64,000 bases of DNA from Brachypodium distachyon. Taxonomy: Eukaryota > Streptophyta > Magnoliopsida > Poales > Poaceae. The stretch spans positions 18,272,624-18,336,623 of the forward strand of contig NC_016134.3 of NCBI RefSeq assembly GCF_000005505.3, read 5' to 3'. Position 1 is the stretch's first letter. The number at the start of each line of letters is the position of its first letter. The notes beneath the pieces are model-generated. The model saw only the letters and a program-made list of their open reading frames with translations. It ran no database searches and was not told where the DNA came from. This document shows, one piece after another, positions 1 to 12,163 of the stretch. Made by a program: the position numbers and the translations under genes.

Positions 1-9
1 ACGTGTCCT

Positions 10-1618
10 GCAGCTCGTAGAAACGACGGCACTCGAGCAGTATGTGGCCGCACCTTATATTTCCATCAGCGTCTCTGGTGCCATGGAAAGGGCAGGGAGA
101 CGACAACTGTTGCGTCAACGACAGAGCAGGTTGCCCATCCCTTCGTATTCTCTGGGGCTGCCATTGCTGGTTTTTATTGCTATCTCGATAGTTGCTATGG
201 TTGCTTCTATCCCAGTGTCCTTCGTGATTTCCATCACCTCGAACACCACCACTACGGTCGAATTCTGCTGCTACAAACTTGGGGGCGTTGGGCTCCCGCT
301 CCTTTCGTTTCTTTCTTCTCTTGGTGTTGCGACCGTGTCCTCGCTCGGCTTCTTCATCATCCGGTGGTATGTTATGCTCATTCCGAATTGAGTCTTCTCC
401 ATCCGCCCACTTATTCGCTATCTCCATCAGATCTGCCACCGTCTTTGGCCTTCTCCGTCCCAGTTCTTCCTTGAAAGTGACACGCTTTAGCCCACGCTTG
501 AAGGCGTCGACTGCGCTCTTGTCTGAAATCTCTTCTGCTGCATTTTTGAGGGATGTCGATCGTTGTATGTACAATCGAGTGGACTCACTTGACCTCTGAG
601 TGCAGGCTCAAAGTTCTTCCAATGAAACTGGCCTTTTATACGTTGCCCGAAATGTGCGGGTGAAAACTTCGTAGAGGTCGTCCCACGAGCCTATTTCTCC
701 TTCTGGCAAACTGGCCAGCCATGTGCGAGCGTGCCCCTTGAGCTGCAACTGTAAACATTGCATGGCTATGTTCTTCGTTCCTCCCTTGAGTCGCACCATC
801 GTGAGGTAATCTTCTAACCAAGCTCTCGGCTCCTGAGAACCGTCAAACTTGATTGCGCTCGGGGATACTGAAAAATTATCGGACATCTTCGAGTTGCGGA
901 CGCGACGGCTAAAGCAGTCCGCATCGCAAGGTTCTTCTTCTTCTTCAGTGACGCGGCCAGCACGGGCTGACCGCTCGCGATCGATTCTCTGCTGCGTAAT
1001 GATATCACAAGCATCTCCTCGCACGGGGGTGTTGCGGCGGCGATGAGGTTGTTCTTCTAGTCCTCGTTGTGGAGGAGTCGTGTGATTGTTTTGCCATGGG
1101 GAGCCGCCATCCCTCTGCCGTCAGGGCCCCACCTGGTTTGAGTTGGGGCCCATGAGGGCATTCCCGATGTGGCCCAGGCCGGCCAAGACCTGCTCGTGGA
1201 TTGCTGCCTTCGGGTCATCGTCCGGTGGCATGGTGGATAGGAGGTATGTGTTTGCAGCGACGCCAGCTCCTTGTGGTGTCCGGGGAAGCAACTCTCCCTG
1301 GGTGTTGACCATCATCAGTTCGTCATCCAAACTGCATGTCATGCCGATGTGGTCTCGCTCGGGGACATTATTCAGGCGAGACTGATAGCGCGGCGCTCTG
1401 TATCTGGGGGTGCTCCGGGAGCACGCACTGCCCTCTGTGCTGAGAGCTGTCTGCGAGCACTCGAAGCGTCGGCGACTTCCCTCCGCCGTTGGAGCTCTGC
1501 TTGCTCCTCTCGGAGTCGAGCATACGTAGGGTCCAGCGCATGGTGGTAGGCCATCATCTCGTTGCGCGTGGAGTCTGCTGGCAAAGGGTTGGTGCCGTTG
1601 AGAGCGGCATCGACCCAA
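10..1618 (-). pseudogene. Gag polyprotein remnant of element L
   Basis: Structural gag of the minus-strand element. The best open piece is 608-1024, where a retrotransposon gag domain is visible: motifs of the type PRAWLEDYL, GHARTWLASLP and FTRTFRATYKRP, typical of plant Ty3/gypsy gag. Further downstream on the minus strand (about 105-10) is a zinc-knuckle-like region starting CPFHGTRDADG and continuing CGHILLEC. The N-terminal part (1121-1618) is in another frame, and the stretch between 600 and 105 has no long open frame, so frameshifts and stops separate the pieces. Gag would assemble the cytoplasmic virus-like particle. This copy cannot encode a complete one. Confidence 0.75.
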
Positions 1619-2210
1619 GCTTCTTCTTCCGTCGTGAGAATGATCGTAGGCCGATCATTGGTCAGGTCTCTTGCGCGTGCCTTGGCAAAGATGGTTCTGC
1701 CGGCTCGCTGTCCATCTCCATTGTTCTCCCCTACTTCCGCTGTGAAGACCTATGCCAAGGTCGTTGGAGCGATCATGATCGCGTCAGTGGGATTGATTGT
1801 TGCACTCGAACAGGTGTTGACGCTGTAAAGAGTGCAATGTTCAGCGAACACCGAGTGGTGCCAATCGCACTCGGTGTAAACATTTTTGGCCAAAATTGGC
1901 CTTGTTTCACCCAGCGAACATATCGTGGTGAAGGATCAGTCGGTGGTAGTCGGTGGTTCCACCGGAGACTCGCAGATCTGCCTTGTTGATGATAGATCTG
2001 TGAGGCTGAATGATGCCCTCGCGACAGACTCGGAGGTCAAAACCTCCGAACGACAGCTCCAGAGTACTGCGAAGGTTGCGGAAGGCCGAGCGCAGTGTCG
2101 GCGGGTGAGCTGAGAAGCTCAATGACCCGAAGCGGATCGGCTCCTCCATGGTTGACGTGTTGCGGATCGAAAGCGGCATGGTCGAAAAGATCGTAGATCT
2201 GATGCACTTC

Positions 2211-2229
2211 TTCCCCACGGTCGGCGCCA
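2211..2229 (-). other. Primer-binding site of element L
   Basis: The minus strand reads TGGCGCCGACCGTGGGG, one base after the LTR terminal CA. The layout matches the site at 20471 in element A. The priming tRNA was not identified. Confidence 0.6.
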
Positions 2230-2230
2230 C

Positions 2231-2700
2231 TGACGAGGTGCTACCTCGGTAATACCCAAACTCGAGGGTTTTAGACTATGGAGAGCACGGGGTGCACCAG
2301 CAATCTCGTCGACTAACAAAGACTAGGGGAGTCACAAGGTTTACCCAGGTTCGGGGCCCTCGGAGGGTAATACCCCTACGTCCTGCTTTTGGTGTATTGT
2401 ATTGATCGAGTATACAGGGAAGCTCAGAAGCTATGGTGCGCAAATGAAATCTGGCGTGTGTGTAGAGAATGCCCATTCCCGGTTCCCCCTCCTAGGCTTA
2501 TATACTGGAAGTTAGGTCTCGGACGTGATTATCGGGAAGGTTACAATCAGATCAGTACATTCTGGTATGGTAAGATTATGTTCCTGGGTTTGAGCCGCAT
2601 TTTGAGAGATTTGACCTGCATATATTTGATGGGCCTTCGAATGGACCTCCTGTTGAGCTGTATCAGATATACGAAGGTCGAGGACTCGAAAGGTGTGGAT
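2231..2700 (-). repeat. 5' LTR of element L (outer boundary uncertain)
   Basis: Non-coding sequence beside the primer-binding site, with TTTACCCAGGTTCG at 2341-2354, a block also found in the LTRs of elements A and B. The start of U3 (right side) was not resolved. Confidence 0.5.
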
Positions 2701-3262
2701 CCACGGTGAAAAGCTCTAGAGACGCGGCCATGTTGATGGTGTTCGGCGGTGAGGGGCCGCCGGATCAGTCCGCCGTAGCCACGGAGCTCTCTCTGAGTGG
2801 CTTCGATTAGTAAAAGTTACAATACTGTTACTTCTAGTTAGTGAAACTACAAGTAAATGGTGATTCGGTATACGTATGGCTTCACGACTGTCACATCCGT
2901 GCCAAGTTGACCAATACCTTATTAATCCATGATTGTCCTTAGTACTTTAATCTAGTAATCCCCACCCCCGCCGCGGCCAACACGCACGACTGATAACCAA
3001 CATGACGTGGTTTTCCTTTGGGCACAGTACAAAGAAAAAGAACGACCACGGCTTCACGTACGGTAGAATTAGACAGCACAGTAGTCGTTGATTATATATA
3101 TTTTTGAACTCCTAATTATTATTGACTGATTCTAACGAACTAAAATCAAAAGTTGAAGTATAACTGTATCGTACATGAGCAGTTCCTCCATAGAAAAGCC
3201 GTGTGGATCAGTTCGATTTTTTTACTACGCAGATAATCACCATTGGCTCGTTCAATTTACTA

Positions 3263-3385
3263 ATCATCCGTCCAATAAAGAATGTATCAATTTTGATTAA
3301 ATTTGAATGCATTTATACACTAAGTCATGTCTAAATACGTCCAAATTTTGATAAACTTGAGACATCTTTTGTTGTACGGAGGGAG
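3263..3385 (-). mobile_element. Stowaway-type MITE, copy 1
   Basis: A 123-bp element flanked by TA (3261-3262 and 3386-3387). The right terminus reads as CTCCCTCCGTACAAC on the minus strand, and the left end has the matching ATCATCCGTCC. The internal sequence matches the MITE at 3917-4040 in inverse orientation. Stowaway elements are non-autonomous Tc1/mariner relatives with TA target duplications and CTCCCTCCGT ends. Confidence 0.85.
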
Positions 3386-3916
3386 TAAAATTGTACGTGG
3401 CTCTGTCACAGGTGAGGTAGTCTCACGATGGAATAGAATACTGCTTAACGGGACGATAAAATTAGGGCACCTTCTTACTGCGCATTTTTATGATTCTGAT
3501 GGAATCACCATTTACTAGTTGTATCGTAGGAAGGGTGTGTTTGATTCTAGACTATTTTTGTCCCGTTAATTTTTGCCGTCTACTATATTGGCTAGTCAAA
3601 ATATTGGCTAAGGAGCCAAAAAGTCGTCAAGATTTGTGAAAATGAATGTGAAGAGATTGACAAGATTTCTTTGACAACCAAATTTTTGGATACCAACCTA
3701 ATAAATACCAAAATTGTATGGTTTGCCAATTTTTTGGTAGTGCAAATTTTGGTTAAGAACAAACAGCCCCAAATCATATGTTACTCCGCAGTGCGTATTA
3801 AACTTGTTTTTTTCCAGGCCCACTCAGATTCAAATGAATTCTAAGGATATAATCTTTAGAATTTTTTCCTAAGTGTTTTTTTTTCATAGCATGAATTCTA
3901 TTAAGAAACTTTTCTA

Positions 3917-4040
3917 CTCCCTCCCTCTAACAAAAGATGTCTCAATTTTGTCAAAATTTGGATGTATCTAAACATAACTTAGTGTATAGATGCATTCAAA
4001 TTTAGTTAAAGTTGAGACATCTTTCGTTGGACGGAGAAAG
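3917..4040 (+). mobile_element. Stowaway-type MITE, copy 2
   Basis: A 124-bp element flanked by TA at 3915-3916 and 4041-4042. Terminal inverted repeats are CTCCCTCCCTCTAAC and, at the other end, the complement of CTTTCTCCGTCCAAC, both followed by AAAGATGTCTCAA. It belongs to the same family as copy 1, in opposite orientation. Confidence 0.88.
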
Positions 4041-6589
4041 TATGAATTAATTTGTAATATATTTCACAGAAACTTCCATCCACTAAATTTCTTGAAAACT
4101 ACGTCTCTTTTTCATGGTCCCATAAAACAAGCTTTGATAAAATAAAATTCTGTAGGATTAAAGTTGGTATGACATTGTAATCCTATATTTTTATTATTCC
4201 AACGTTTCTCTAATTCCATGAATCAAAGATGCCTGTACAGAGCGTGGAGTAGAAAAAGGCAGATGGAGTTATCCAACTGTGGACGTAACAGTGAAGATCA
4301 CGGGACAGTACTATATTTTGACATCGCCATGGGTTGGCCGTTGGCACAGGTAGGCTATGTTATTCGAGCGTGCGCCAGCCGGTGGTAGGTGACGACTAAG
4401 TAATGGAGTTAATTACACACATGTAAGGACTGGCCCTTTACACAAATTGACGGGGCACATTAATTTCCAGGCACGAAACCTTTCAATTGGGCAGATGGAA
4501 AGAGCTTAAGGTTTGATTGAGGTTTGGCGTCTGATTTGTTGGAGAGGTTCAGATGCACAGCGACCCTGCAGCACGAGGCTTATTCCACACACGAATTAAC
4601 GGACAACACTGCACACGGCACTTTTCTCATTTTCGGTATGAACAGACTCGAGTAGATAAAATCGGGAGAGACAACGTAAGAATCCGATAAATGGAAGCAA
4701 AGGGAATCAACATGACATCTCAACTTTACTCTCTTTTCTGCAATGTCTACGTGCATGTGTTGGTTGACTCGTCATCATCGGCGTACGTGCGGTGTTTCCT
4801 TCTTGAAGACTTTGCCTTGGAATTGTGTATTTTTAGTTTGATTCGGCCTTTTTATTACAGAGTTAGTGGTATTCTATCGCGAGGCATACGGCCTCAGGGT
4901 TTTTTCTTTTTCTTTTCTTTTTTCATGATCGATTTTGTTCGTCTTTACCTATCATTTAATAATATATGGCTGTGTGCATTAACTGTTATCCTCCTTTTAA
5001 AACAATTCATGCTCTTAACAATTCACCCACTGTTCCAAATAGTGCATTCAGCAGCACTCCTTTATTTCATTATCGTACTTCCGACGCCTTTTTGCCCCTT
5101 TAGTTCACCAGTGTCCGTAGCGCACGTCACTCTCTCGGTGGATATAGAATAATTATTTCCCAGTAAAGTCTGGACCGTCAGATTAGATGTCAATATTCAT
5201 GCTGAAGTTTGTGGGTCGACCGACAACGGGTAAAAACTTCAATAAAGATCAAACGAACCCGAAGCTCCATGGCTACATGCATGCAGGATGATCACTTCCG
5301 ATTAAAACCGAAATGTGTTTATTCACTTAAATGTTCGGAAGTGTAATTTTGTGAAGTAAATTTGCAGATTCCAAGATTTCCCTCGCTGATTATACATCAA
5401 ACTATGTCCTTTTCCACACCACTAAATCTTTAAAATTAAGTATGCTCGACCAGTCAAATGGATACTGACTCTAGTGAGAGAGACCGTTCTCACTGGAGCC
5501 ACCATGTGCCACTACCATTAACTTGGGTTGCAGATTGATTTGGCCAGACAGGCTCCAGAGTCGCCATGTGTCACTACCAGTGTGGCAAAGTTGCGTGCCA
5601 TGGCTTGTTCATTTTTACAAAAAAAACCTCTGTTCAATATTGTCTTACAAAAAAACCCTGCATAATATGACTGTGAAAGGCCCTTTCCTCCCTCCCGGAT
5701 CCCCTTCTTCTGTGCAATCCCTAACCCTAATCGACGAAATCAATCCCCAAACGGCGAGGAGAGGGGAACGGCGAGGGGTAAGAGCGACGATGATTGAGCG
5801 GTCGACAGAGAGAAGATGGAAACGACATGGTTGACATTGAGCAGTCGAAGGGGCACAGAAAGAAATAAGAATTTAAACATGGGCTTTTTTTGCATATTTT
5901 CCATCGCAAATGAAGGATGTGGACGAAAACTGATAATTTATTTTGATCAGAGGACTAAAACACAAAAAGACATATGGCCTCAGCTCCAGCATGACAGCCG
6001 CATGTCACAATTTGGACTAAATCGAGCTCTAATCAGCTAATTAACAAATAAATGTACCGTCTGGTCCCAATTTCCAAGTTGTTGTATATATGAAACTGCA
6101 CGCGCAAGGCGAGTTGTTGTATGGCCAGTGTTATTACCCCAAAGAAGAAATATCGAAAGTATAAGTTGCTTGCACCTATTGCTCTCAATTGCAGTCCATA
6201 AACTGAAACCCCCTGACTGCGAAACGTCGCTCGATGTAGAAATCTGGGAATACCTTTGGTGATTTTGGGAGTTGTTCTTTTCACAAAAGTTAGAGAATTG
6301 CCACAAATTTTTTTGGAGAAGGTGTGTACCATCGTATTTTGTTCGATTGAGGAAAAACTTTGTGCCACTAAAAATACACTCACAATACTGATCAAGTAGC
6401 TAACAAATTCTTTAATAAGTAATGATAATGAACACTGCATTAATTGCTCTCTTTCGTCCATGGAAACCATCAAGTTCATATCGATTGGTCTGTACCAGCA
6501 TCCTAATAGTAGTGAATCAAAGTTGATTTGAGTAGATATAGTATTTCCTCCGATCCAAATCAATTTGTTTTGAAGGAAAACTGTAAGGG

Positions 6590-9500
6590 AGATTTTGGAG
6601 TGGTGTGGACTTGATGTTATGGATAATTGTACTTATGATAATTTTATCTTTATGCTTGCTAATTAGAATCGCTACTCAGTTCTATTTCAATGAGGTGTCT
6701 GGGGACGCCACACATTATTAGGTTTCTTTATGAATAGGCTGGATTGGAAAATTCTGTCCTGAAATATCAGAGGGATCAATGGCTCTGATAAGTGGGTCCA
6801 GGTTCATAAAAAGATTGAAGAGAGTGGTTGCTCTATTATTTGCCTTCAGGAAACCAAGAAAGCTGATTTTGATCTGAAACTCATACATAGCATATGCCCC
6901 AAAAGATTTAACAAGTTTCACTTTCTGTCTGCTGTTGGTAGATCAGGAGGACTCCTGACAATTTGGAATGGTTTTGTCTTTGATGGTGATATGGTTGAGA
7001 TGAATGACTTCTCACTCACCATTTCATTTAAATGCCGTTGTTCCAATGTGTATGGACCATGTCAAAATGATCTCAAGCTGAACTTCTGCAACTGGCTACA
7101 GAGTATTGACATGCCATCAGATTCAGATTGGTTGGTGGTTGGATATTTTAACTTTATTGGATCACCTGATGACAGGAATAAACCTGGTGGGTGGGGGGGG
7201 GGGAATTAATGATATGTTGAACTTTAATAAATGTATCAGTCATCTCGGGTCGGTGGAGCTCCCGATTAAAGGTAGAAAATTTACATGGAGCAATATGCAG
7301 GAGGACGCTCTGCTTGAAAAGCTTAACTGGTGCTTTACCTCGCTCTATTGGACTGCTAATTTTCCTGACACTGAAGCATTCCCCCTGGCTAAGACCACTT
7401 CAGATCATATCCCTTATGTCATTAAGATTTGTACTAGCATCCCCAGATCCCAGATATTCGGATTTGAAAATCATTGGATGGACATTTCAGGCTTTTTTCA
7501 AGTTGTGATGGATATATGGAATAAAGAATCCTCCATTCGTAATGCTGCTAAGAGAATCTCTCATAAGTTAAGAGAACTTAGACAGGTGCCGAAAAAGTGG
7601 ACCAAACTAAAATCTGACCTCAACTCCCTGATTGAGGATCTTAATGCCATTATTCTCTTGCTGGACAACATTGAAGAATGTAGATCATTAAGCCCTAGAG
7701 AAATGGATTTCAGGAAAAGATGCAAAGAGCAGCTTCAGAACTTCCTGAACACCCGGAAGTCCTATTGGAAGTTTATCCATTCTCTTGCCACTATACATCA
7801 CGGACGTAATAAAATGTCTTGCCTAAAAAGAGAAGATGGTTCTTTGGAATATGAGCATGATGGGAAGGCAACCATGTTTTGGGATACTTTCAAAGACAGG
7901 TTGGGCAAGAGCGACAGGCAACATATGCAATTTCCCCTTTCTGATATCCTTGAGAACTCTGTGGATCTGATTGGTCTACAAGCTCCCTTCATCAGAGATG
8001 AGATTGATGAAGTGATCAAAAGCCTGCCATCCAACAAGTCACCTGGCCCTGAAGGATTTAACACTAATTTCGAGAAGAAGTGTTGGCATACTATCAAATA
8101 TGAATGATCTTTGTGATCAATTTGATTCATCTCTTTGATTCCCAAAAATGACCATGCAGATTCAGTGAATGATTTCAGGCCAATCTCACTTCTGAACCGC
8201 ACTCTGAAACTTCTCACTAAGCTCCTTGCCAATAGGCTTCGAAATGTGATCTTGCAGCTTGTCCATCAAAATCAGTATGGTTTTATCAAGACCAGGACGA
8301 TACAAGACTGTCTGGCTTGGGCTTTTGAATATATCCATGCTTGTCACAAATCTGGGGAGGAAATCATCCTGCTGAAATTGGACTTCGAGAAGGCATTTGA
8401 TAAGATTGAATATTCTGCTATCCTATAGATCCTGAGAGCTTTGGGATTTGGTGATAAGTGGTGCAGCTGGATGACTATTATTCTCAACTCTGCTACCTCT
8501 CAGGTTTTGTTGAATGATGTTCCTGGCAAAACCATCCACTGTAAATGTGGAGTTAGACAGGGTGATCCACTTTCACCACTTTTATTTTCATGGTGGCTGA
8601 TCTCCTGCAAGCTGTCATGAATTATGCCATGCATCATGATCAACTTAAACGACCCATTCTCTCGCATGCTTGCCCTGATTTTCCTGTGATTCAATATGCT
8701 GATGATACCTTGATCATCATGCAGGCATATGAAGACCAAATCCATACATTGCAGGATATTCTTTAGGCTTTTCACATGTCCACTAGCCTCAAGGTTAACT
8801 TCCATAAATCTAACCTCATTCCTATCAATATGGTTGGAGACAGAGCTCAGCAATTGGCTGATTTGATAGGTTGTAAGATTGGATCATTGTCATTCACCTA
8901 TCTTGGTCTTCCCCTTGGCACTGCTAAACCAAGAATTCAGGAATTCATGCCCCTGATTCAAAGGATTGAGAAAAGACTTGCTTGTTTCTCCACTACGTTT
9001 TCATATTGTGGTAGATTGCAGCTTGTTAACTCTGTTCTTTCTGCCCTGCCCACATTTTACATGTGTACCTTTAAACTTCTGGCTGGTATCATCAACCAAA
9101 TTGTAAATACCGAAGACATGTCTTTGGAGAGGTCAGGACCTCACTGAAAAATCCCCTCCCCTTGCTGCATGGGAGATGGTCAATCGTCCTAAGGAGGGTG
9201 GACTTCGTGTTAAAAATCTTGAGATTCAGAATAACTCCCTTATTATGAAAAACCTGCATAAATTCTTCAACCGGCACAATCATCCTTGGGTGAACTTTGT
9301 CTGGGAGCAGCATTACCCCAAGGGATTTACACTGAATAGCAATTTAAGTGCCTCATTTTGGTGGAGGTACATTGTCAAACTCATTGAAGAATATAAGATG
9401 CACTCTCTGTGTTCAGTGCATGATGGTAAAACCATCAACTATTGGTGGGACCCATGGCAGGGTGATTCCTTGGAGATCAGATGGCCGGAGCTTTTCTCAT

Positions 9501-10297
9501 TTGCTGCCAAGAGTGACATGACTGTAGCTGAGATGCATAATTATACTGATCTGATCACCCTCTTTCACTTGCCCCTGTCTCAAGTGGCATTTGATCAGTT
9601 CCAAGAGATGTTGCAAAATTTTGAAAACCTCACCATTGATCAGTTGCATGACACATGGGAAACTGTTGGAGCACGGCAAGGCTTTTCTGTAGTTCGTCTA
9701 TATAATGTTCTCATTGATCACATTGAGATTCATGATGCATTTCAGCTGGATCTGGGACTCTTGCTGCCAATATAAGCATAAGATCTTTTGTTGGCTTCTC
9801 ATAATTGATAGGCTTAATACCAGGGCGATGCTTCACAGGAAATCTTTCCACCTGCCATCCTATTCCTGCGCCCTTTGCCATCTCAATGACATGGAAACTA
9901 GAGATCAACTTTTTTTCCATTGCCCACTTGCTTTGGCCTGCTAGAGATATCTATGTCCCTCATTTTCGCCTCAGCCGAATGTTCTTCACAATCTGACTGC
10001 CTTGAGAATGATGCTTGATAAGTCATTCAGCATGGAGATTGCCACTTTAGTTTGCTGGAGCATCTGGAGAGTCCGAAATGATTATATCTTCAATAATGTG
10101 TGGCCCTCGCTTTATAGATGCAGACGTATCTTTCTTGAGGAGATGAACCTTGTTTTTCATAGAGCTAAGAGAAATGACTCCGTTTCTCTAGGAGACTGGC
10201 TTTTTGCCTTGAGATAGATACTGTAATCTGTTTGTAAATATTCATTTTTAATATTATTGCAGTAGATCATTTGATCTATTGTTTCCCCTAAAAAAAA
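6590..10297 (+). mobile_element. L1-type LINE (non-LTR retrotransposon), decayed
   Basis: It carries an ORF2-type endonuclease, reverse transcriptase and C-terminal zinc-binding region in the usual L1 order, and ends in A8 at 10290-10297. The 5' boundary is approximate. A possible short target duplication, AAGGGAG near 6586 and AGGGAG after the A-tail, is too short to be decisive. No ORF1 is visible, so the copy is probably 5'-truncated. A stem-loop (TAGATC, loop ATTT, GATCTA) at 10263-10278 sits just before the tail. Confidence 0.85.
6745..10217 (+). pseudogene. LINE ORF2 polyprotein (endonuclease, reverse transcriptase, zf-RVT), broken
   Basis: The endonuclease domain spans about 6750-7500, with WNIRGINGSDKW near its start, then CLQETKK, GRSGGLLTIWNG and the late TSDH motif. 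The usual GDFN motif reads GYFN (near 7140), and a G-run at 7191-7202 shifts the frame. Reverse transcriptase follows: NKSPGPEGFN, then a stop at 8105, then [20 protein letters not shown] (8382-8411, stop just after), GVRQGDPLSP and QYADDTLII (about 8695), which keeps both catalytic aspartates. The C-terminal zinc-binding reverse-transcriptase-associated domain (zf-RVT) is at about 9775-9945 with CALCHLN and HCPLAL. Stops and frameshifts mean no functional enzyme. In a live element this protein nicks the target and primes reverse transcription there. Confidence 0.88.
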
Positions 10298-10400
10298 GGG
10301 AGGTCCCTACAGTATAAATTAGAACCTAAATTCATATCCCTGAGAACTTGAACCAAAGTGTTAGGATTGTACGTCCACTCCCCCAACCAAGTGAGCAAGG

Positions 10401-10541
10401 CTCACTCCCCGATCCAAATCAATTTGGTTAGAGTCGGTCAATTTGACCTAGATACGCACGAATCTAGACGCGTTTCACTGTGTAGGTTCATTTATTTTGA
10501 AACAAAAAGCCGCGACAATTAATTTGGACCGGAGGGAGGAG
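10401..10541. mobile_element. Stowaway-type MITE, copy 3 (different family)
   Basis: Ends are CTCACTCCCCGATCCAAAT and the complement of ATTTGGACCGGAGGGAG, followed by TA at 10542-10543. The left TA is not clear. The termini match the lone end at 6548-6567. About 140 bp. Confidence 0.7.
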
Positions 10542-10604
10542 TAATTTTTTTGATTGGAGTCCAATATCAGCGTGTCGAATTAAATAGCAGTTCAAGAGAG
10601 TAAA

Positions 10605-11030
10605 TTACCAAGTTTCGTTTTTAGAAGACAAATGCCATATATTAAATAAACTAGCCGTTACAAGACTATCTTTAGAAAATAGAAAATTACACACAAATTC
10701 TTGGGGGAAAACGATACACCATTTTCCTCTTGCACTCACCAGTGGTGTGCCTCGAGCGGAGTTTGATTCTGCCTCTGGGCCTCCGAACCACGTGGAGCTA
10801 GGAAAATGTGGTTGGGCTAGCAACCGAGAAGTCGCCTGCCGGGACCAGAAGACGCCAACTACAGAACGGACCGTCATCTCGAAGAAGAAGACAACGAAGC
10901 GGGTTAGATGACTATCCAGATTCTGCCACTACTTCAAAAGAGCAGGGACGAGACATCTCCCGCCCTCTCGACTACGCCGCCAACAAGATCGGGAGTCAGA
11001 AAAACGTTATCTTCTATATCTAAGTAGAAG
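10605..11030. other. Unclassified GC-richer block
   Basis: A moderately GC-rich stretch inside AT-rich spacer, starting with text resembling a reversed transcript end (AGAAGACAAATGCCATATATTA-like). It has no recognisable domain on either strand. It may be a remnant of a non-LTR or non-autonomous element, but I cannot assign it. The rest of 10542-12048 shows nothing recognisable. Confidence 0.3.
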
Positions 11031-12048
11031 CAACCCACTACATGATTTCTCTAAACATGCAAGCATGCCACATCATCACATAATTAATTTGTTCATACTT
11101 ATTTAGTGAAAACTCATACTTTTGCACATGCATGCATGTTATTCCATCAAGCTATCCTCACTAGGTGAACAATGTACAATTTTATTATATATTTTTAATT
11201 TTGAATACTCTGTGTTAACTAAAAATTTCCGCAACAACGTGCGGGCATCATCTAGTTCTTATAGTGCACGAGCCGACACATCCACCATAGCACTGTTGCA
11301 GATGAACCAGACCCTAACTCTACGAGACCTAAATACTGCGCTGCAACTTAGACCTGGGGTCCCACCCCCTCCTACAACCTTACTGACATGCAGAGGAGGA
11401 AGGCGAACCGTGGTGGCACCAGCAGAGAGCGATGGTGTGGATGCGCTTTTTCATGAGAGATACAACTAGGTTTTGGGCCAAAACCATATACAGCGGAGCA
11501 AACTACAGTTACAGAAAAAACCTAAAAATTAATCCAATTTAGTAGTAACATGCTTTTATTATTTTTTACTAAACTCCAATGTACCACAGAACTTAAATCA
11601 AACAGCATGCATGGCCAAATATCTCTCCCAGAGGACAATAAATATAAATTTCTGCATATATTTGGATACAAGGTTTTCTATAGTTTAATTGATACGAACT
11701 TCCAGTATCAATTTGTTAAGGGAGTAATTTGGTAACGTCTCTCCGACAGGAGAAACTGCTTTAAATGTATATCTAGCTGGTGTAGAGACATCATGTACCA
11801 CGAAAAGAAATTTGCTTTAAATGCGAATATCACCATGAAAAATACGTAGCAACTGTGCGATGGAGATGTCAGCAACACCTGTAGACTTGTATCGGAGAGG
11901 ACAAACAGTTTAATACTGTATCGATAATAAACATGGCAGTGCTTGAGAACAGTTAATAACTGAGCTCAAAATTACGCACAAGGCCGATTTCGGAAGTGGT
12001 TAGAGTTATTGTTAGGTGGTTTCTTTAGACTGACTTGACGATATAATA

Positions 12049-12161
12049 CTCACTCCGTTTCATAATTCTTGTCGAAATATTATATGTATCTAGACGCTTT
12101 TTAGGATTCGATACATCCATTTTTGGGCAAATTTGAGACAAAAATTATGAAACGAATGGAG
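12049..12161. mobile_element. Stowaway-type MITE, copy 4
   Basis: A 113-bp element with TA at 12047-12048 and 12162-12163. Ends are CTCACTCCGTTTCATAATT and the complement of AATTATGAAACGAATGGAG. Typical grass Stowaway termini and size. Confidence 0.88.
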
Positions 12162-12163
12162 TA

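Larger units (their letters stand above)
1..2700 (-). mobile_element. Truncated Ty3/gypsy LTR retrotransposon (element L), minus strand
   Basis: Reading right to left, the order is an LTR, a primer-binding-site-like sequence (2211-2229) and gag. Protease and polymerase would lie left of the window. The gag and zinc-knuckle signatures define it as an LTR retrotransposon. The LTR end facing the primer site is placed at 2231, where the minus strand ends in CA one base before TGGCGCC. The outer LTR end was not resolved, so 2700 is approximate. Frames are broken throughout, so it is an old copy. The Tat-like assignment is an inference from the shared LTR block and gag type. Confidence 0.75.
2790..6590. 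other. AT-rich intergenic spacer
   Basis: No supportable gene. Open frames such as 4691-5152 are AT-rich, low-complexity and resemble no family I recognise. The stretch holds two Stowaway-type MITEs (separate entries) and, at 5640-5900, a short GC-richer patch next to runs of A. A single MITE-like terminus (CCTCCGATCCAAATCAATTTG-type) lies at 6548-6567, just before the LINE, with its partner end missing. Confidence 0.6.

Noticed and set aside
4691..5152. 153-codon open frame with hydrophobic stretches
   Set aside because: AT-rich composition makes Phe/Leu/Ile-rich frames by chance. No family resemblance or gene-like base composition.
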